In this document: positions 42,869 to 51,722 of the stretch, one piece after another | Position numbering within the stretch: position 1 is the stretch's first letter | How the letters are laid out: the number at the start of each line of letters is the position of its first letter | Assembly (NCBI RefSeq): GCF_026241105.1 | Contig: NZ_JAPFFT010000007.1 | Span: 62,001 to 126,000 of the forward strand | Length of the DNA: 64,000 nucleotides | Reading direction: 5' to 3' | DNA from: Arthrobacter rhizophilus | Lineage (GTDB): Bacteria > Actinomycetota > Actinomycetes > Actinomycetales > Micrococcaceae | The notes under the pieces: generated by a model | Told to the model about the DNA's origin: nothing | The model's input: only the letters and a program-made list of their open reading frames with translations | Databases searched by the model: none | Program-made: the position numbers and the translations under genes

Positions 42869-42909
42869 AAAACCGCGTACCCCCGGGGTGACCGGGGGTA
42901 CGCGGTTTT
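42869..42909. terminator. Bidirectional-type intrinsic terminator after iclR
   Basis: An 18-bp perfect stem (42869-42886 and 42892-42909) with a 5-nt loop and A/T runs on both sides (GGAAAAACC left, GGTTTTATG right). It begins 19 bp past the iclR stop and read on the minus strand ends in a U-run, the best intrinsic terminator in the window. Confidence 0.88.
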
Positions 42910-42927
42910 ATGGAACGGAGCCTACGC

Positions 42928-43791
42928 CTACCCGACAGGCGCACCCAGTGATGCCGAGAACTCCATTGCCACTTTCGCTGCCAGCGCCCCGGCTTGCTCC
43001 AGATGGCGGCCGAAGCGCTGTTTCGGGGCACTGACATTGAATGCCGCCACGATTCTCTTCTTGAAGTCGTACACAGGGGCCGAAACGCCCACCACCCCGA
43101 GTTCGAATTCTTCGTCCACCACTGCATAGCCGCGCCTGCGGATCAGGGAAATTTCGGCGCAGAGGTCCTCGAAAGTCTGGATTTTGTTGGGCCGATGACA
43201 GGGCTGGCCCTGTCCTGCCTCCAGTGCCAAGGGGGAGAGATCCTGCAATTCCGAGGCTTTGGCGGCGTTGGTGTTGTACCAATCGCGCAGGGCTGTGGCA
43301 TCCCAGTCACTGACCAGCACCCGCCCGGAGGACGTGCCCCAGGCGTCCACGCTGACGCCTTCCCAGCCGAGTGCCCTGTAGGTGTGGTTGGACATCTCAC
43401 TCTTCAGCGTCAGCACTGTGCCGCCACGCAGGACGCAGAGGTGCGTGGTTTCGTGGGTTGCCGCCGATACTCGCTTGAGGAACGGCGTCGAGGCGCTGAC
43501 CATCCGGGCCTCGGCGGTCCGGGCTGCCAGGGCATAGAGCCCGTATCCGAGGCTGTAGAGCAGGCTGTCCGGGTCCCTGTCGACCAGGCCGGCTTCCGCA
43601 AGAGTGGCAAGGGTCCGGGATACCTGGGCTTTGTCCCGGCCCGCAATCTCCGCCACCTTGCTGACGCCTAATCCAGAGGCGGCAACGGACTCCGGTGATC
43701 CCAGGATTTCCAGGAGCTCCAGATCGCGCCGCAGGCCCGATGAATTGCGCCGCGCAGGACGGGCGGCCGCTGAGGCATTTGAGTCATTCAC
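42928..43791 (-). CDS. IclR-family transcriptional regulator
   Basis: 287 residues. The N-terminal winged helix (LRRDLELLEILGSPESVAASGLGVSKVAEIAGRDKAQVSRTLATLAEAGLV) is followed by a GAF-like ligand domain with THLCVLRGGTVLTLKSE, TSSGRVLVSDWDATALRDWY and RRRGYAVVDEEFELGVVGVSAPVYD. GTG 43791 is taken as start, because more distal ATGs fall inside the large palindrome at 43804-43839. It is divergent from the betaine-type ABC and Fae operon and should control it. IclR regulators usually sense an aromatic acid, short acid or quorum-type ligand. Confidence 0.88.
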   Translation of the reverse strand: MNDSNASAAARPARRNSSGLRRDLELLEILGSPESVAASGLGVSKVAEIAGRDKAQVSRTLATLAEAGLVDRDPDSLLYSLGYGLYALAARTAEARMVSASTPFLKRVSAATHETTHLCVLRGGTVLTLKSEMSNHTYRALGWEGVSVDAWGTSSGRVLVSDWDATALRDWYNTNAAKASELQDLSPLALEAGQGQPCHRPNKIQTFEDLCAEISLIRRRGYAVVDEEFELGVVGVSAPVYDFKKRIVAAFNVSAPKQRFGRHLEQAGALAAKVAMEFSASLGAPVG

Positions 43792-43803
43792 AAAACGACC
43801 ATA

Positions 43804-43839
43804 GCAATGTCGAGTTGACATATCAACAACTCGCATTGC
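43804..43839. promoter_or_regulatory. IclR operator
   Basis: Nested symmetry: an inner perfect GTTGA-CATA-TCAAC (43814-43827), inside outer arms GCAATGTCGAGTT (43804-43816) and AACTCGCATTGC (43828-43839) that pair with one bulged base. It lies 13 bp from the iclR start and 93 bp before the permease start, so one bound regulator could control both. Confidence 0.68.
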
Positions 43840-43931
43840 GCAAAAGGGAACCAACCCCCTACCGTTGTGGCATGGCTCACGCAGTTGTGAGTCCCCATCC
43901 TTGACCCGACGAAGTGAAAAGGAGGATCACG

Positions 43932-44597
43932 TTGAACGACTCGTTCTTCTCGGACTTCGGTTTGTTCCTCACCAAGAGATCGGCAGATATCGCCGAATCC
44001 GCCACCCAGCATCTTGTGGTTGTTTTGGTTTCCCTGCTGATTGCCACGGTTGTCGGCGTCGGCATCGGCGTGCTTGTCTGGAACAAACCGATCAGCCGCT
44101 CGGTAGCCATTGCCGGCGCCGGCGTCGGCCTGACTATCCCTTCAATGGCCCTCTTGGCACTGCTCATCCCGGTGTTGGGCCTCGGCTGGACCCCCACCAT
44201 TGTGGGACTGGCCTTTTACGCGCTGCTGCCCATCATCCGCAACACGGTAGTGGGGCTGCGCGAGGTTCCGCCCGCCGTCTCCGAATCCGCCCTCGGAATG
44301 GGAATGGGAACAGTAAAGACGCTGTTCCGAGTGCAACTGCCCATGGCGTGGCCTGTGGTCCTCACCGGCGTGCGCGTCTCAGCGCAGCTCTCCATGGGCA
44401 TCGCCGCCATCGCCGCCTATGTGGGCGGACCAGGCCTGGGCGAAATGATCTTCAAAGGCCTGTCCAGCCTCGGTTCCAAGAATGCCCTCAACTTCGCCGT
44501 CGTCGGAACCGTCGGTGTCATTATTCTCGCCCTGTTGCTGGATGCAGCGTTCGTCCTCATCCGCCGCCTCACTACCTCAAGGGGACTTCGTGTCTGA
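43932..44597 (+). CDS. Glycine betaine/choline-type ABC permease (OpuC family), first subunit
   Basis: 221 residues with five to six helices. It has LVVVLVSLLIATVVGVGIGVLVW, GLTIPSMALLALLIPVLGLGWTPTIVGLAFYALLPIIRNTVVGL, the EAA-like loop ESALGMGMGTVKTLFRVQLP and GGPGLGEMIF, all typical of OpuCB/OpuCD and ProW-like permeases. TTG 43932 is chosen because AAAAGGAGG ends 6 bases before it; a GTG at 43914 lies upstream of that site. The gene overlaps the ATPase gene by 8 bp. Confidence 0.9.
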   Translation: MNDSFFSDFGLFLTKRSADIAESATQHLVVVLVSLLIATVVGVGIGVLVWNKPISRSVAIAGAGVGLTIPSMALLALLIPVLGLGWTPTIVGLAFYALLPIIRNTVVGLREVPPAVSESALGMGMGTVKTLFRVQLPMAWPVVLTGVRVSAQLSMGIAAIAAYVGGPGLGEMIFKGLSSLGSKNALNFAVVGTVGVIILALLLDAAFVLIRRLTTSRGLRV

Positions 44598-45624
44598 AAC
44601 AATCTCGCGTCCAGCCGCCGGCGCCCGGATCGTCCTCAAAGACGTCACCAAGACCTACCCCGGCCAGGCCGGACCCGCCGTCGATTCCTTCTCCATGGAC
44701 ATCGCCCCCGGCGAGCTGATCATGTTCGTTGGCCCTTCCGGCTGCGGCAAGACCACCACCATGAAGATGATCAACAGGATTATTGAGCCGACGTCGGGAT
44801 CCATCACCATCGACGGCGAAGACATCCTCTCCCTGAACCCCAACGAGCTCCGCCGGCGGATCGGCTACGTGATCCAGCAAATCGGCCTGTTCCCGCACAT
44901 GACCATCGCCGAGAACATCTCCGTGGTCCCCAAGCTGCTCGGCTGGGACAAGAACAAGACCCAAGCCCGCGTCGAAGAGCTGCTCTCCGTCGTCGAACTG
45001 GACCCCAAAGTGTTCGCCTCCCGTTACCCGCGCCAGCTGTCCGGCGGCCAGCAACAGAGGGTAGGCGTTGCCCGGGCACTCGCGGCGGATCCGCCCGTCA
45101 TGCTCATGGACGAGCCTTTTGGTGCAACAGATCCCATCACCCGCGAAAAGCTGCAGAGCGAATTCCTCCGCCTGCAGGAAAAGCTGAGCAAGACGATCGT
45201 GTTCGTCACCCACGACTTCGACGAAGCGGTCCGGCTCGGCGACCGGATCGCGGTCCTGTCCGAACGCTCGCAGATTGAGCAATTCGACACGCCGGCAAAC
45301 ATCTTGGCACATCCCGCCAACGACTATGTCTCGCAGTTTGTCGGACACGGCGCGGCCCTCAAGCGGCTGGGACTGATTCCGGTGAACCAGGCCACGCTAG
45401 GCCCGAGCGTCGCCGCCCACGGTGCCTTCGAGATCAGGCTCAATGACTCGCTCCGCGATGCCCTGGATGCCTTGGTCCTCTCCGGCGGAAGCCCGGTGGC
45501 CGTGGTCAACGGGCAGGGCCGGGCCGTCGGCTCCATCGACATCGAGAAGATATCCGCCGTCCTGGGCGCCGACGTTCTGCCGGACGCATTGGCCGGCGGA
45601 ACTTTGAGGGGAGTCCGGCCATGA
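44590..45624 (+). CDS. Glycine betaine/choline-type ABC ATPase (OpuCA family)
   Basis: 344 residues. Walker A GPSGCGKTT, Q-loop IQQIGLFPHMT, signature LSGGQQQRVGVARAL, Walker B VMLMDEPFGATDP and the H-loop VTHDFDEAVRLGDRI are intact. After residue about 265 a single CBS-like segment follows (FEIRLNDSLRDALDALVLSGGSPVAVVNGQGRAVGSIDIEKI); classical OpuCA has two. GTG 44590 has AAGGGG before it and overlaps the permease end by 8 bp. The reduced CBS part may mean altered osmotic gating, consistent with a nutritional rather than osmoprotective role. Confidence 0.92.
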   Translation: MSETISRPAAGARIVLKDVTKTYPGQAGPAVDSFSMDIAPGELIMFVGPSGCGKTTTMKMINRIIEPTSGSITIDGEDILSLNPNELRRRIGYVIQQIGLFPHMTIAENISVVPKLLGWDKNKTQARVEELLSVVELDPKVFASRYPRQLSGGQQQRVGVARALAADPPVMLMDEPFGATDPITREKLQSEFLRLQEKLSKTIVFVTHDFDEAVRLGDRIAVLSERSQIEQFDTPANILAHPANDYVSQFVGHGAALKRLGLIPVNQATLGPSVAAHGAFEIRLNDSLRDALDALVLSGGSPVAVVNGQGRAVGSIDIEKISAVLGADVLPDALAGGTLRGVRP

Positions 45625-46406
45625 CGGCCCAAGCCACCCTGGATCTTTCTACGGCCTTCGGAACAGCATCCAACCGACGCGGGAAGTACTTCTCCGTCAA
45701 GCGCTTCGGGACCCCGGTTGTCATCGTCCTCGCTCTGCTGGCCTTGTTCTTGTGGCTCGGATCGCTTTCCTTGGACTCGATCGAACAACGGACCTTGAAC
45801 TGGCAATACCTCCAGGACCGGACTTTCGAGCACTTGCGGTTGACCGTTGTGGCGTCAGCGATCGTTGCAGTCATTGCCATCCCGGCTGGCATCGCGCTGA
45901 GCCGCATCCACTCAAGGACCGTCCATGCGGTGGTTTTCGGCATCGCCAACATTGGCCAGTCCACTCCGGCAATCGGCCTTGTGATCCTGTTGGCCATTGT
46001 CTGGAAGCTCGGCTTCGAAGTGGCCCTGGTGGGCTTGGTGGCCTACTCGGTCCTACCGGTTCTACGGAACACCTTGGTGGGACTGGAACAAGTGGATTCG
46101 AGCCTCACTGAAGCAGCCAGGGGAATGGGCATGCACCCCCTCCAAGTCCTCACCCGGATCGAACTTCCCTTGGCAATCCCGGTGATCGTGGCCGGCCTGC
46201 GCACCGCCTTGGTGTTCTGCATCGGCGTGGCCACGGTTGCCACCTTCATCAACGCCGGCGGACTGGGCGACATGATCGTCAACGGCCTCAAACTCCAGCG
46301 CTGGCCAGTGCTGATCACCGGAGCCGTGGTGGTCTCCTGCATCGCGCTGGCCATCGACTGGATCGCGGGGCTGGCCGAAGACCTACTCAAGCCGAAAGGC
46401 CTCTGA
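45621..46406 (+). CDS. Glycine betaine/choline-type ABC permease, second subunit
   Basis: 261 residues with about six helices after a 30-residue cytoplasmic tail. FEHLRLTVVASAIVAVIAIPAGIAL, GIANIGQSTPAIGLVILLAI, the EAA loop EAARGMGMHPLQVLTRIELPLAIP and AGGLGDMIVNGL mark the OpuC/YehW-type family. Its ATG overlaps the ATPase stop by 4 bp (ATGA). Two different permeases plus one ATPase and one binding protein make the importer complete. Confidence 0.9.
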   Translation: MTAQATLDLSTAFGTASNRRGKYFSVKRFGTPVVIVLALLALFLWLGSLSLDSIEQRTLNWQYLQDRTFEHLRLTVVASAIVAVIAIPAGIALSRIHSRTVHAVVFGIANIGQSTPAIGLVILLAIVWKLGFEVALVGLVAYSVLPVLRNTLVGLEQVDSSLTEAARGMGMHPLQVLTRIELPLAIPVIVAGLRTALVFCIGVATVATFINAGGLGDMIVNGLKLQRWPVLITGAVVVSCIALAIDWIAGLAEDLLKPKGL

Positions 46407-46532
46407 GCCTCCACGCCGTGAACCGCGGGGCCCTGAGCCTCCAGGCATCCGAGTCCCCCATCAAGAACCACACCCCAAACCCTCCAAGCGTTCCCCCAGT
46501 GGCGCCTGCCCACTTCAGCAAAAGGACCCAAC

Positions 46533-47474
46533 ATGAAGAAACCAGTACTCGCACTCCTGGCCACCGGCGTCGTTGCCGCCCTGAGCCTCACCGCATGTGG
46601 TGGCTCCGCCAGCTCGTCCACGGACACGGCCAAGGGCAAAGAGCTCGACGGACTGACAGGAGTCTTCGGCGCCAAGGACTTCTCCGAGCAATTCATCCTG
46701 TCAAACATCACCAGCCAGGTGCTCAACGCCCACGGCGCCAAAACCACCACCAATACCAAGGTGGTTGGCTCCGCCAACGTCCGCACCGCTTTCGAAACCG
46801 GCCAGTTCGCGGGCTACTGGGAATATACGGGTACGTCCTGGATCACCTACAACAAGCAGACCAAGCCGATCAAGGACAAAAAAGAAATGTTCGACGCCGT
46901 GAAGGCCGCCGATGCCAAGAAGGGCATCGCGTGGCTGGACCCGGCCCCGCTGAACAACACCTACGCCTTCGCCATCCGCGAGGACAAGGCCAAAGAACTG
47001 AACATCAAGTCCCTCTCCGACATCGCCAAACTCCCGGCAAAAGAGCAGACCTTCTGCATGGAGAGTGAATTCTCCACCCGCGACGACGGCTGGCCCGGAC
47101 TGAAGAAGGCCTACGGCCTGAGCCCCGACGCGAAAGTTTCCATGCTGGACACCGGCGTCATCTACACCGCCACCCAGAAGGGCCAGGACTGCAATTTCGG
47201 TGAAGTCTTCGAAACGGACGGCCGCATCTCGGCGCTGAAGCTCCAGGTCATGCAGGACGACAAGCAGTTCTTCCCGATCTACCAGGGCGCCCTCACCATC
47301 AAGGCAGACATGCTCGCCAAGTACCCCGCCGTCGCGGACATCATGGCAAAGGTGTCCCCGAAGCTCACCACTGAGGTCATGCAGAAGCTCAATGCCAAGG
47401 CCGACGTCGACGGAGACGATCCGGACAAGATCGCCACCGAATGGCTGAAGTCGGAAGGACTGATCTCGGAATGA
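46533..47474 (+). CDS. Glycine betaine/choline-type substrate-binding lipoprotein (OpuCC family)
   Basis: 313 residues. The lipobox is LTAC (Cys22). The mature protein has the OpuAC/OsmF-type fold: LTGVFGAKDFSEQFILSNITSQVLNAHGAKT, ETGQFAGYWEYTGTSW with clustered aromatics likely to form a cation-binding cage, and WLDPAPLNNTYAFAI. AAGGA lies about 8 bases before ATG 46533. A quaternary amine or structurally similar osmolyte is the expected ligand. The catabolic genes downstream suggest it is eaten rather than stored. Confidence 0.9.
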   Translation: MKKPVLALLATGVVAALSLTACGGSASSSTDTAKGKELDGLTGVFGAKDFSEQFILSNITSQVLNAHGAKTTTNTKVVGSANVRTAFETGQFAGYWEYTGTSWITYNKQTKPIKDKKEMFDAVKAADAKKGIAWLDPAPLNNTYAFAIREDKAKELNIKSLSDIAKLPAKEQTFCMESEFSTRDDGWPGLKKAYGLSPDAKVSMLDTGVIYTATQKGQDCNFGEVFETDGRISALKLQVMQDDKQFFPIYQGALTIKADMLAKYPAVADIMAKVSPKLTTEVMQKLNAKADVDGDDPDKIATEWLKSEGLISE

Positions 47475-48058
47475 CTGCCGAACACGTCGACCTGCACGAT
47501 CAGCCGGTGCAAGCGGTAGAGATGCACGCGGCAGAGACGCACTCAGTACAGGCACACACGGTACAGATCGGGGAATCGTTCATCGGCGACGGCGTCAACG
47601 CAGCCCACGTGAACACGGTCCTCGGTCACAGGGCCGGCCCAGCCGGCACCGCCTGGGCTACGGCGCTGGCAACACCCAGCGCCGGGCATGTCCCCTTCGT
47701 CACCGTCCTCCGGCCCTCCCTGCCGGTCAAGCCGTTGACCTTGTTCGTCACCAAGTCTGCGCCCGCCAACGAACAACACGGCAACCTCATCTGGGGCGCC
47801 GCACAGGCAGGCATCGCCGCCGGCGTCGCGGATGCCTTGGCGAACGGCACCGTCACGGCAGAACAGGCCGATTCCCATGTGGTGATCGCCGCCGTCTGGG
47901 TCAACCCGGGCGCGGACAGCGAGGACGCCGTCTACCGCAACAACCGCGAGTCCGCGCGCACCGCCCTGGAAAACGGGGCACAACAGTTGCCTTCAACAGC
48001 GGCCGTGATCGAGGCACGCAACTCCCCGTCCAATCCCTTCTTCACTCCGCGAGGCTGA
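47471..48058 (+). CDS. Formaldehyde-activating enzyme (Fae) family protein
   Basis: 195 residues. From residue about 33 on it follows the Fae family: IGESFIGDGVNAAHVNTVLG, with His46 at the place of the catalytic His of methylotroph Fae, then HVPFVTVLRPSLPVKPLTLFVTKS, GAAQAGIAAGVADALANGTV and HVVIAAVWVNPGAD. True Fae joins formaldehyde to tetrahydromethanopterin, a cofactor not known from actinobacteria, so another carrier or reaction is likely. A 32-residue N-terminal extension, rich in His, Val and Gln and weakly repetitive, is extra. ATG 47471 overlaps the binding-protein stop by 4 bp; the enolase-superfamily gene follows 5 bp later. Confidence 0.82.
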   Translation: MTAEHVDLHDQPVQAVEMHAAETHSVQAHTVQIGESFIGDGVNAAHVNTVLGHRAGPAGTAWATALATPSAGHVPFVTVLRPSLPVKPLTLFVTKSAPANEQHGNLIWGAAQAGIAAGVADALANGTVTAEQADSHVVIAAVWVNPGADSEDAVYRNNRESARTALENGAQQLPSTAAVIEARNSPSNPFFTPRG

Positions 48059-48063
48059 CCACA

Positions 48064-49167
48064 ATGAAGATCACCGCCATCCGGCTGACCCGCATGGTTT
48101 TGCCCCTCGACCCGCCCTTCAACGCCGCGTGGGACCCGGTACCGCGCACTTCCTTCCCGGCCACGCTGGTGGAAGTGGAAACGGACGAGGGCATCACCGG
48201 CGTCGGCTCGGGCGACACTATGGACGGCTTCGAGGCCTACGAGCACCTGTTCATCGGCACGGACCCGCTGGCCATCCTCAACCAGGTCCGCCGCATCGAG
48301 ACCATCAACTTCCATGGCGGCCGCTACTGGCCCTTGGAAGCGGCGCTTTGGGACATCATCGGCAAGGTGGCCGAGCTGCCCGTGGCCATACTCTTCGGGG
48401 GAGCTCGCAACAAGCTGCTGGCCTACGCCTCTTCCGGCGAACTGAAGGCCCCGGCAGCCCGGGCCGAATCCGCGCTCGCTGCCAAGGACCGGGGCTTCAA
48501 GGCGATGAAGATCAGGATCGCCCGGGACCACCTCCAGGAAGGCGTGGAATCCGTCCGTGCGGCCCGCGAAGCCGTCGGTAGCGATTTCGACCTCATGGTG
48601 GACCTCAACCAGATGTGGCGCATGAGCGGGGACATCGAACCGGCGCTGGAGCTGGCCAAGGTCCACAAGCTCGCAACACAACTGGCTGAACTGGGCGTCC
48701 GCTGGCTCGAAGAGCCGCTCCCGCAGGCTGACATCAAGGGTGCCCAGCGCGTCCGCGAGCAGACCGGCATCCAGGTTTCTGGTGGCGAAATGGTCCGCAG
48801 CATGCCCGAGATGATGGCCCTCATTGAGGCCGATGCCTACGACATCTACCAGCCGGATGTCGCCCTGGCAGTAGGGATGTACCGGGCCCGGCAGGTAGCC
48901 GAGACAGCCAACCTCAAGCACCGTTTCTTCACCCCGCACACGTGGAGCAACGGCCTCGGCCTGTTGGCCAACTTGCACGTGGCCGCGGGCGTGGACGCGG
49001 GGCCATACTTGGAATTCCCGTACGATCCGCCGGGCTGGACCCCCGAACGCCGCGACTTCTTCATGGAGCCGCTGGACATCGACGCCGACGGTGCGCTGCG
49101 GGTGCCCGACCTTCCGGGCCTGGGCGCCGTTATCGACTACGACGCCGTCAAGAAGTATTCGGTCTAA
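48064..49167 (+). CDS. Enolase-superfamily (mandelate racemase/muconate lactonizing type) enzyme
   Basis: 367 residues. The capping domain (ITAIRLTRMVLPLDPPF) precedes a barrel with catalytic K-x-K (Lys146 and Lys149 in FKAMKIRI), metal ligands Asp180 (VDLNQ), Glu216 (WLEEP) and Glu242 (GGEM), and the His292 acid/base in TPHTWSNGLG. All key residues of the mandelate-racemase subgroup are present, so it abstracts the alpha-proton of a carboxylate and most likely dehydrates a sugar acid or racemises/eliminates. It follows the Fae-like gene by 5 bp. The substrate is unknown. Confidence 0.9.
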   Translation: MKITAIRLTRMVLPLDPPFNAAWDPVPRTSFPATLVEVETDEGITGVGSGDTMDGFEAYEHLFIGTDPLAILNQVRRIETINFHGGRYWPLEAALWDIIGKVAELPVAILFGGARNKLLAYASSGELKAPAARAESALAAKDRGFKAMKIRIARDHLQEGVESVRAAREAVGSDFDLMVDLNQMWRMSGDIEPALELAKVHKLATQLAELGVRWLEEPLPQADIKGAQRVREQTGIQVSGGEMVRSMPEMMALIEADAYDIYQPDVALAVGMYRARQVAETANLKHRFFTPHTWSNGLGLLANLHVAAGVDAGPYLEFPYDPPGWTPERRDFFMEPLDIDADGALRVPDLPGLGAVIDYDAVKKYSV

Positions 49168-49177
49168 GGAACCCGCA

Positions 49178-50698
49178 ATGACAGCAACAAAGAACGACTG
49201 GATCCAGCGGGCGGGCGCCCAGCGCCCATCAACTGGTTTGTACATCGACGGCGGCTTCCGCGACGCCCGCGGTGGCGAAACGTTTCCCACGGTCTTGCCG
49301 CGAGATGGCTCGGTGAGCGCCCACGTAGCGGCCGCGGGGGAGCAGGACGTTGACGACGCCGTCGCGGGCGCCCACCGCGCCTTCGAAGCCGGCGTGTGGT
49401 CCAGGACGGACCGGCGCCACCGCCAACAGGTCCTCACGCGGCTCTCCGAACTCATCCTGGAGAACCTCGAGGAACTCGCCCTGTTGGAGTCCACGGATAG
49501 CGGCCACCCGATCGGCGATGCGCTCGCCGTCGACGTTCCAAGCTGCGCCCGGACCTTCCGCTGGTACGCGGAAGCACTCGACAAGGTGTATGACGACGTC
49601 GCGCCCACACCCCGCAACGCGCTCGCCATCATCTCGCGGGAACCGCTCGGCGTGATCGGCGCGGTGGTTCCCTGGAACTACCCGTTGATCATCTCCGCCT
49701 GGAAGGTGGCCCCGGCCTTGGCGGCCGGCAACTCCGTGGTCCTCAAGCCTTCCGAACAGACGAGCCTCAGCGCCCTGCGCTTGGCCGAGCTGGCCACCGA
49801 GGCCGGCGTCCCGGACGGTGTGTTCAACGTGGTTCCCGGCCTGGGACATGTGGCCGGAGCCGCCCTGGGACGCCACCCGCTGGTGGACAAAATCACCTTC
49901 ACCGGATCCCCGGAGGTGGGCAGGTATTTCCAGCGTTACGCCTCCGAATCCAACGGCAAACAGGTGGCGTTGGAGCTGGGCGGAAAGTCGCCTCAAGTAG
50001 TGCTGCACGACGTCGGCGACATCGGAGCGTGCGCGTCCGCCGTCGCATGGGGCATCTTCTACAACGCCGGCCAGACCTGCCACGGCGGCTCCCGCCTCCT
50101 CGTGGACGAGCGCGTGCATGACGAACTGCTCGAAGAGGTCATCAAGGTAGGCCGTTCCCTGCAGCTTGGGGACCCACTGGACCCTGCAACACAGGTCGGC
50201 GCCATCGTCGACGACCGGCAGCTGGAGAGCATCCTGGGCTATTACGGCATCGCTCAATCCGAGGGAATCACCATCGCCAGCGGAGGCACTCGGATCCGTC
50301 CGGCCGGCGTCGAAAACGGCTACTACCTGGAGCCCACGGTCCTGGACCGGGTCAACAACTCCGGACGCATCGGCCAGGAGGAAATCTTCGGGCCGGTCCT
50401 GGCCGTCAGCACGTTCCGCGGCGCCGCGGAGGGAGTCCGGATGGCGAACGACAGTAAGTATGGGCTCGCCGCAAGCGTTTGGACGCAGGACATCACCAGG
50501 GCACACACCGTGGCCCGAGAATTGCGCGCCGGCACGGTTTGGGTGAATACCTTCGACGTCGCAGACATCATCACGCCCTTCGGCGGCTTCAAGGAATCCG
50601 GCTTCGGCAGGGACCGTTCCCTGCATGCTTTGGACGCCTATTCCGCCCTGAAAACAACATGGATCAACCTGGGCGACGCAGCCCTGGATGACGCCTGA
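49178..50698 (+). CDS. NAD(P)-dependent aldehyde dehydrogenase (PuuC/betaine-aldehyde type)
   Basis: 506 residues. ALDH motifs are VPWNYPLIISAWKVAPALAAGN, ITFTGSPEVGR, general-base Glu in ALELGGKSP and nucleophile Cys in NAGQTCHGGSRL. EEIFGPVLAV and PFGGFKESGFGRD are intact. AAGGA lies before ATG 49178. Similarity runs toward gamma-aminobutyraldehyde and betaine-aldehyde dehydrogenases, in keeping with the amine-type transporter. It oxidises an aldehyde made from the imported compound. Confidence 0.9.
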   Translation: MTATKNDWIQRAGAQRPSTGLYIDGGFRDARGGETFPTVLPRDGSVSAHVAAAGEQDVDDAVAGAHRAFEAGVWSRTDRRHRQQVLTRLSELILENLEELALLESTDSGHPIGDALAVDVPSCARTFRWYAEALDKVYDDVAPTPRNALAIISREPLGVIGAVVPWNYPLIISAWKVAPALAAGNSVVLKPSEQTSLSALRLAELATEAGVPDGVFNVVPGLGHVAGAALGRHPLVDKITFTGSPEVGRYFQRYASESNGKQVALELGGKSPQVVLHDVGDIGACASAVAWGIFYNAGQTCHGGSRLLVDERVHDELLEEVIKVGRSLQLGDPLDPATQVGAIVDDRQLESILGYYGIAQSEGITIASGGTRIRPAGVENGYYLEPTVLDRVNNSGRIGQEEIFGPVLAVSTFRGAAEGVRMANDSKYGLAASVWTQDITRAHTVARELRAGTVWVNTFDVADIITPFGGFKESGFGRDRSLHALDAYSALKTTWINLGDAALDDA

Positions 50699-50719
50699 CT
50701 CCCGGAATCGAGACTTGAT

Positions 50720-51721
50720 ATGACAGCAACAACCCACGCCCGTGCCGCTGGCGCGGCCTCGCCTGAAGTGCCCTTCATCCCCGGAACCGCCCGCATCGGC
50801 TTCATCGGGCTCGGCAACATGGGCTCCGGCATGACCCGCAACCTCCAGGCCGCCGGCTTCCACCTGGTTGTCAACGACGTCCGCAAGGAATCCGCAACCG
50901 AGCTCCTCGCCAATGGCGCCGAATGGGCGGATACCGCAGCGGCAGTCGCCGCCGGCTCCGACGTCGTGATCACAATGCTCCCCACGCCAAAGCACGTTGA
51001 ATCCGTCGCCATGGGCCCGGAAGGCATCCTTGATGGAATGCCCGACGGCGGGACATGGGTGGACATGTCCACTTCTGTTCCGGAGGTGGCCAACCGGGTC
51101 CGCGAAGCCGGGGAGGCCCGTGGCGTCCGCGTCCTGGACGCGCCCGTGAGCGGTATGTCCGTGGGGGCCGCGAATGGCATGTTGCAGATCTTCGTCGGCG
51201 GCGAGGCTGCCGACGTCGAGCGCCTCCGCCCCGTGTTCCAAGCGATGGGCGATCCCGAGCGGATTCTGCACGTGGGCGGCCACGGAGCAGGCTACGCAGT
51301 GAAGCTCATGATCAATCAGCTGTGGTTCTCCCACCTCGTAGCCACCGCAGAGGTCCTGAGCATCGGAGTGAAGGCCGGCGTGGACTTGGAAGTCCTGCGG
51401 CAGGCCCTCATTGCCAGTCCGGCCAACTCGAACTTCGTCCAGAACGATGTCCTGTCCATCCTGAACCACGGCGACTACGACGAAGGTTTCGCGATAGCCC
51501 TGGCCTGCAAGGACCTCGGCCTCTCCGTGGACCTGGCCCGTTCCGTGGGGGTCCCCGTGGAGCTGTCTTCGCTCGTGGAACAGCTCTACCGCCGGGCGAA
51601 GGCCCTCTACGGCGACAAAGCCGGCGAAATGACCCCCGTGAAACTCTACGAAGACGCCATCGGCGTAAAACTGCGGACCGTCCCGACAACCGTCCCCGCA
51701 ACTGCAGCAGAAGGAGCCTGA
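50720..51721 (+). CDS. 3-Hydroxyisobutyrate-dehydrogenase-family oxidoreductase
   Basis: 333 residues with a 20-residue Ala-rich leader. The NAD motif is IGFIGLGNMGSGMTRNLQAAG, the substrate motif DAPVSGMSVGAANGMLQIFVGG, and the catalytic Lys lies in GHGAGYAVKLMINQL. It is a second beta-hydroxyacid dehydrogenase in the window, only distantly similar to the one in the TRAP operon. Possible reactions are hydroxyacid to semialdehyde, or reduction of tartronate-semialdehyde-like compounds; 4-hydroxybutyrate also fits the family and the neighbouring succinate-semialdehyde-type dehydrogenase. Confidence 0.87.
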   Translation: MTATTHARAAGAASPEVPFIPGTARIGFIGLGNMGSGMTRNLQAAGFHLVVNDVRKESATELLANGAEWADTAAAVAAGSDVVITMLPTPKHVESVAMGPEGILDGMPDGGTWVDMSTSVPEVANRVREAGEARGVRVLDAPVSGMSVGAANGMLQIFVGGEAADVERLRPVFQAMGDPERILHVGGHGAGYAVKLMINQLWFSHLVATAEVLSIGVKAGVDLEVLRQALIASPANSNFVQNDVLSILNHGDYDEGFAIALACKDLGLSVDLARSVGVPVELSSLVEQLYRRAKALYGDKAGEMTPVKLYEDAIGVKLRTVPTTVPATAAEGA

Positions 51722-51722
51722 T

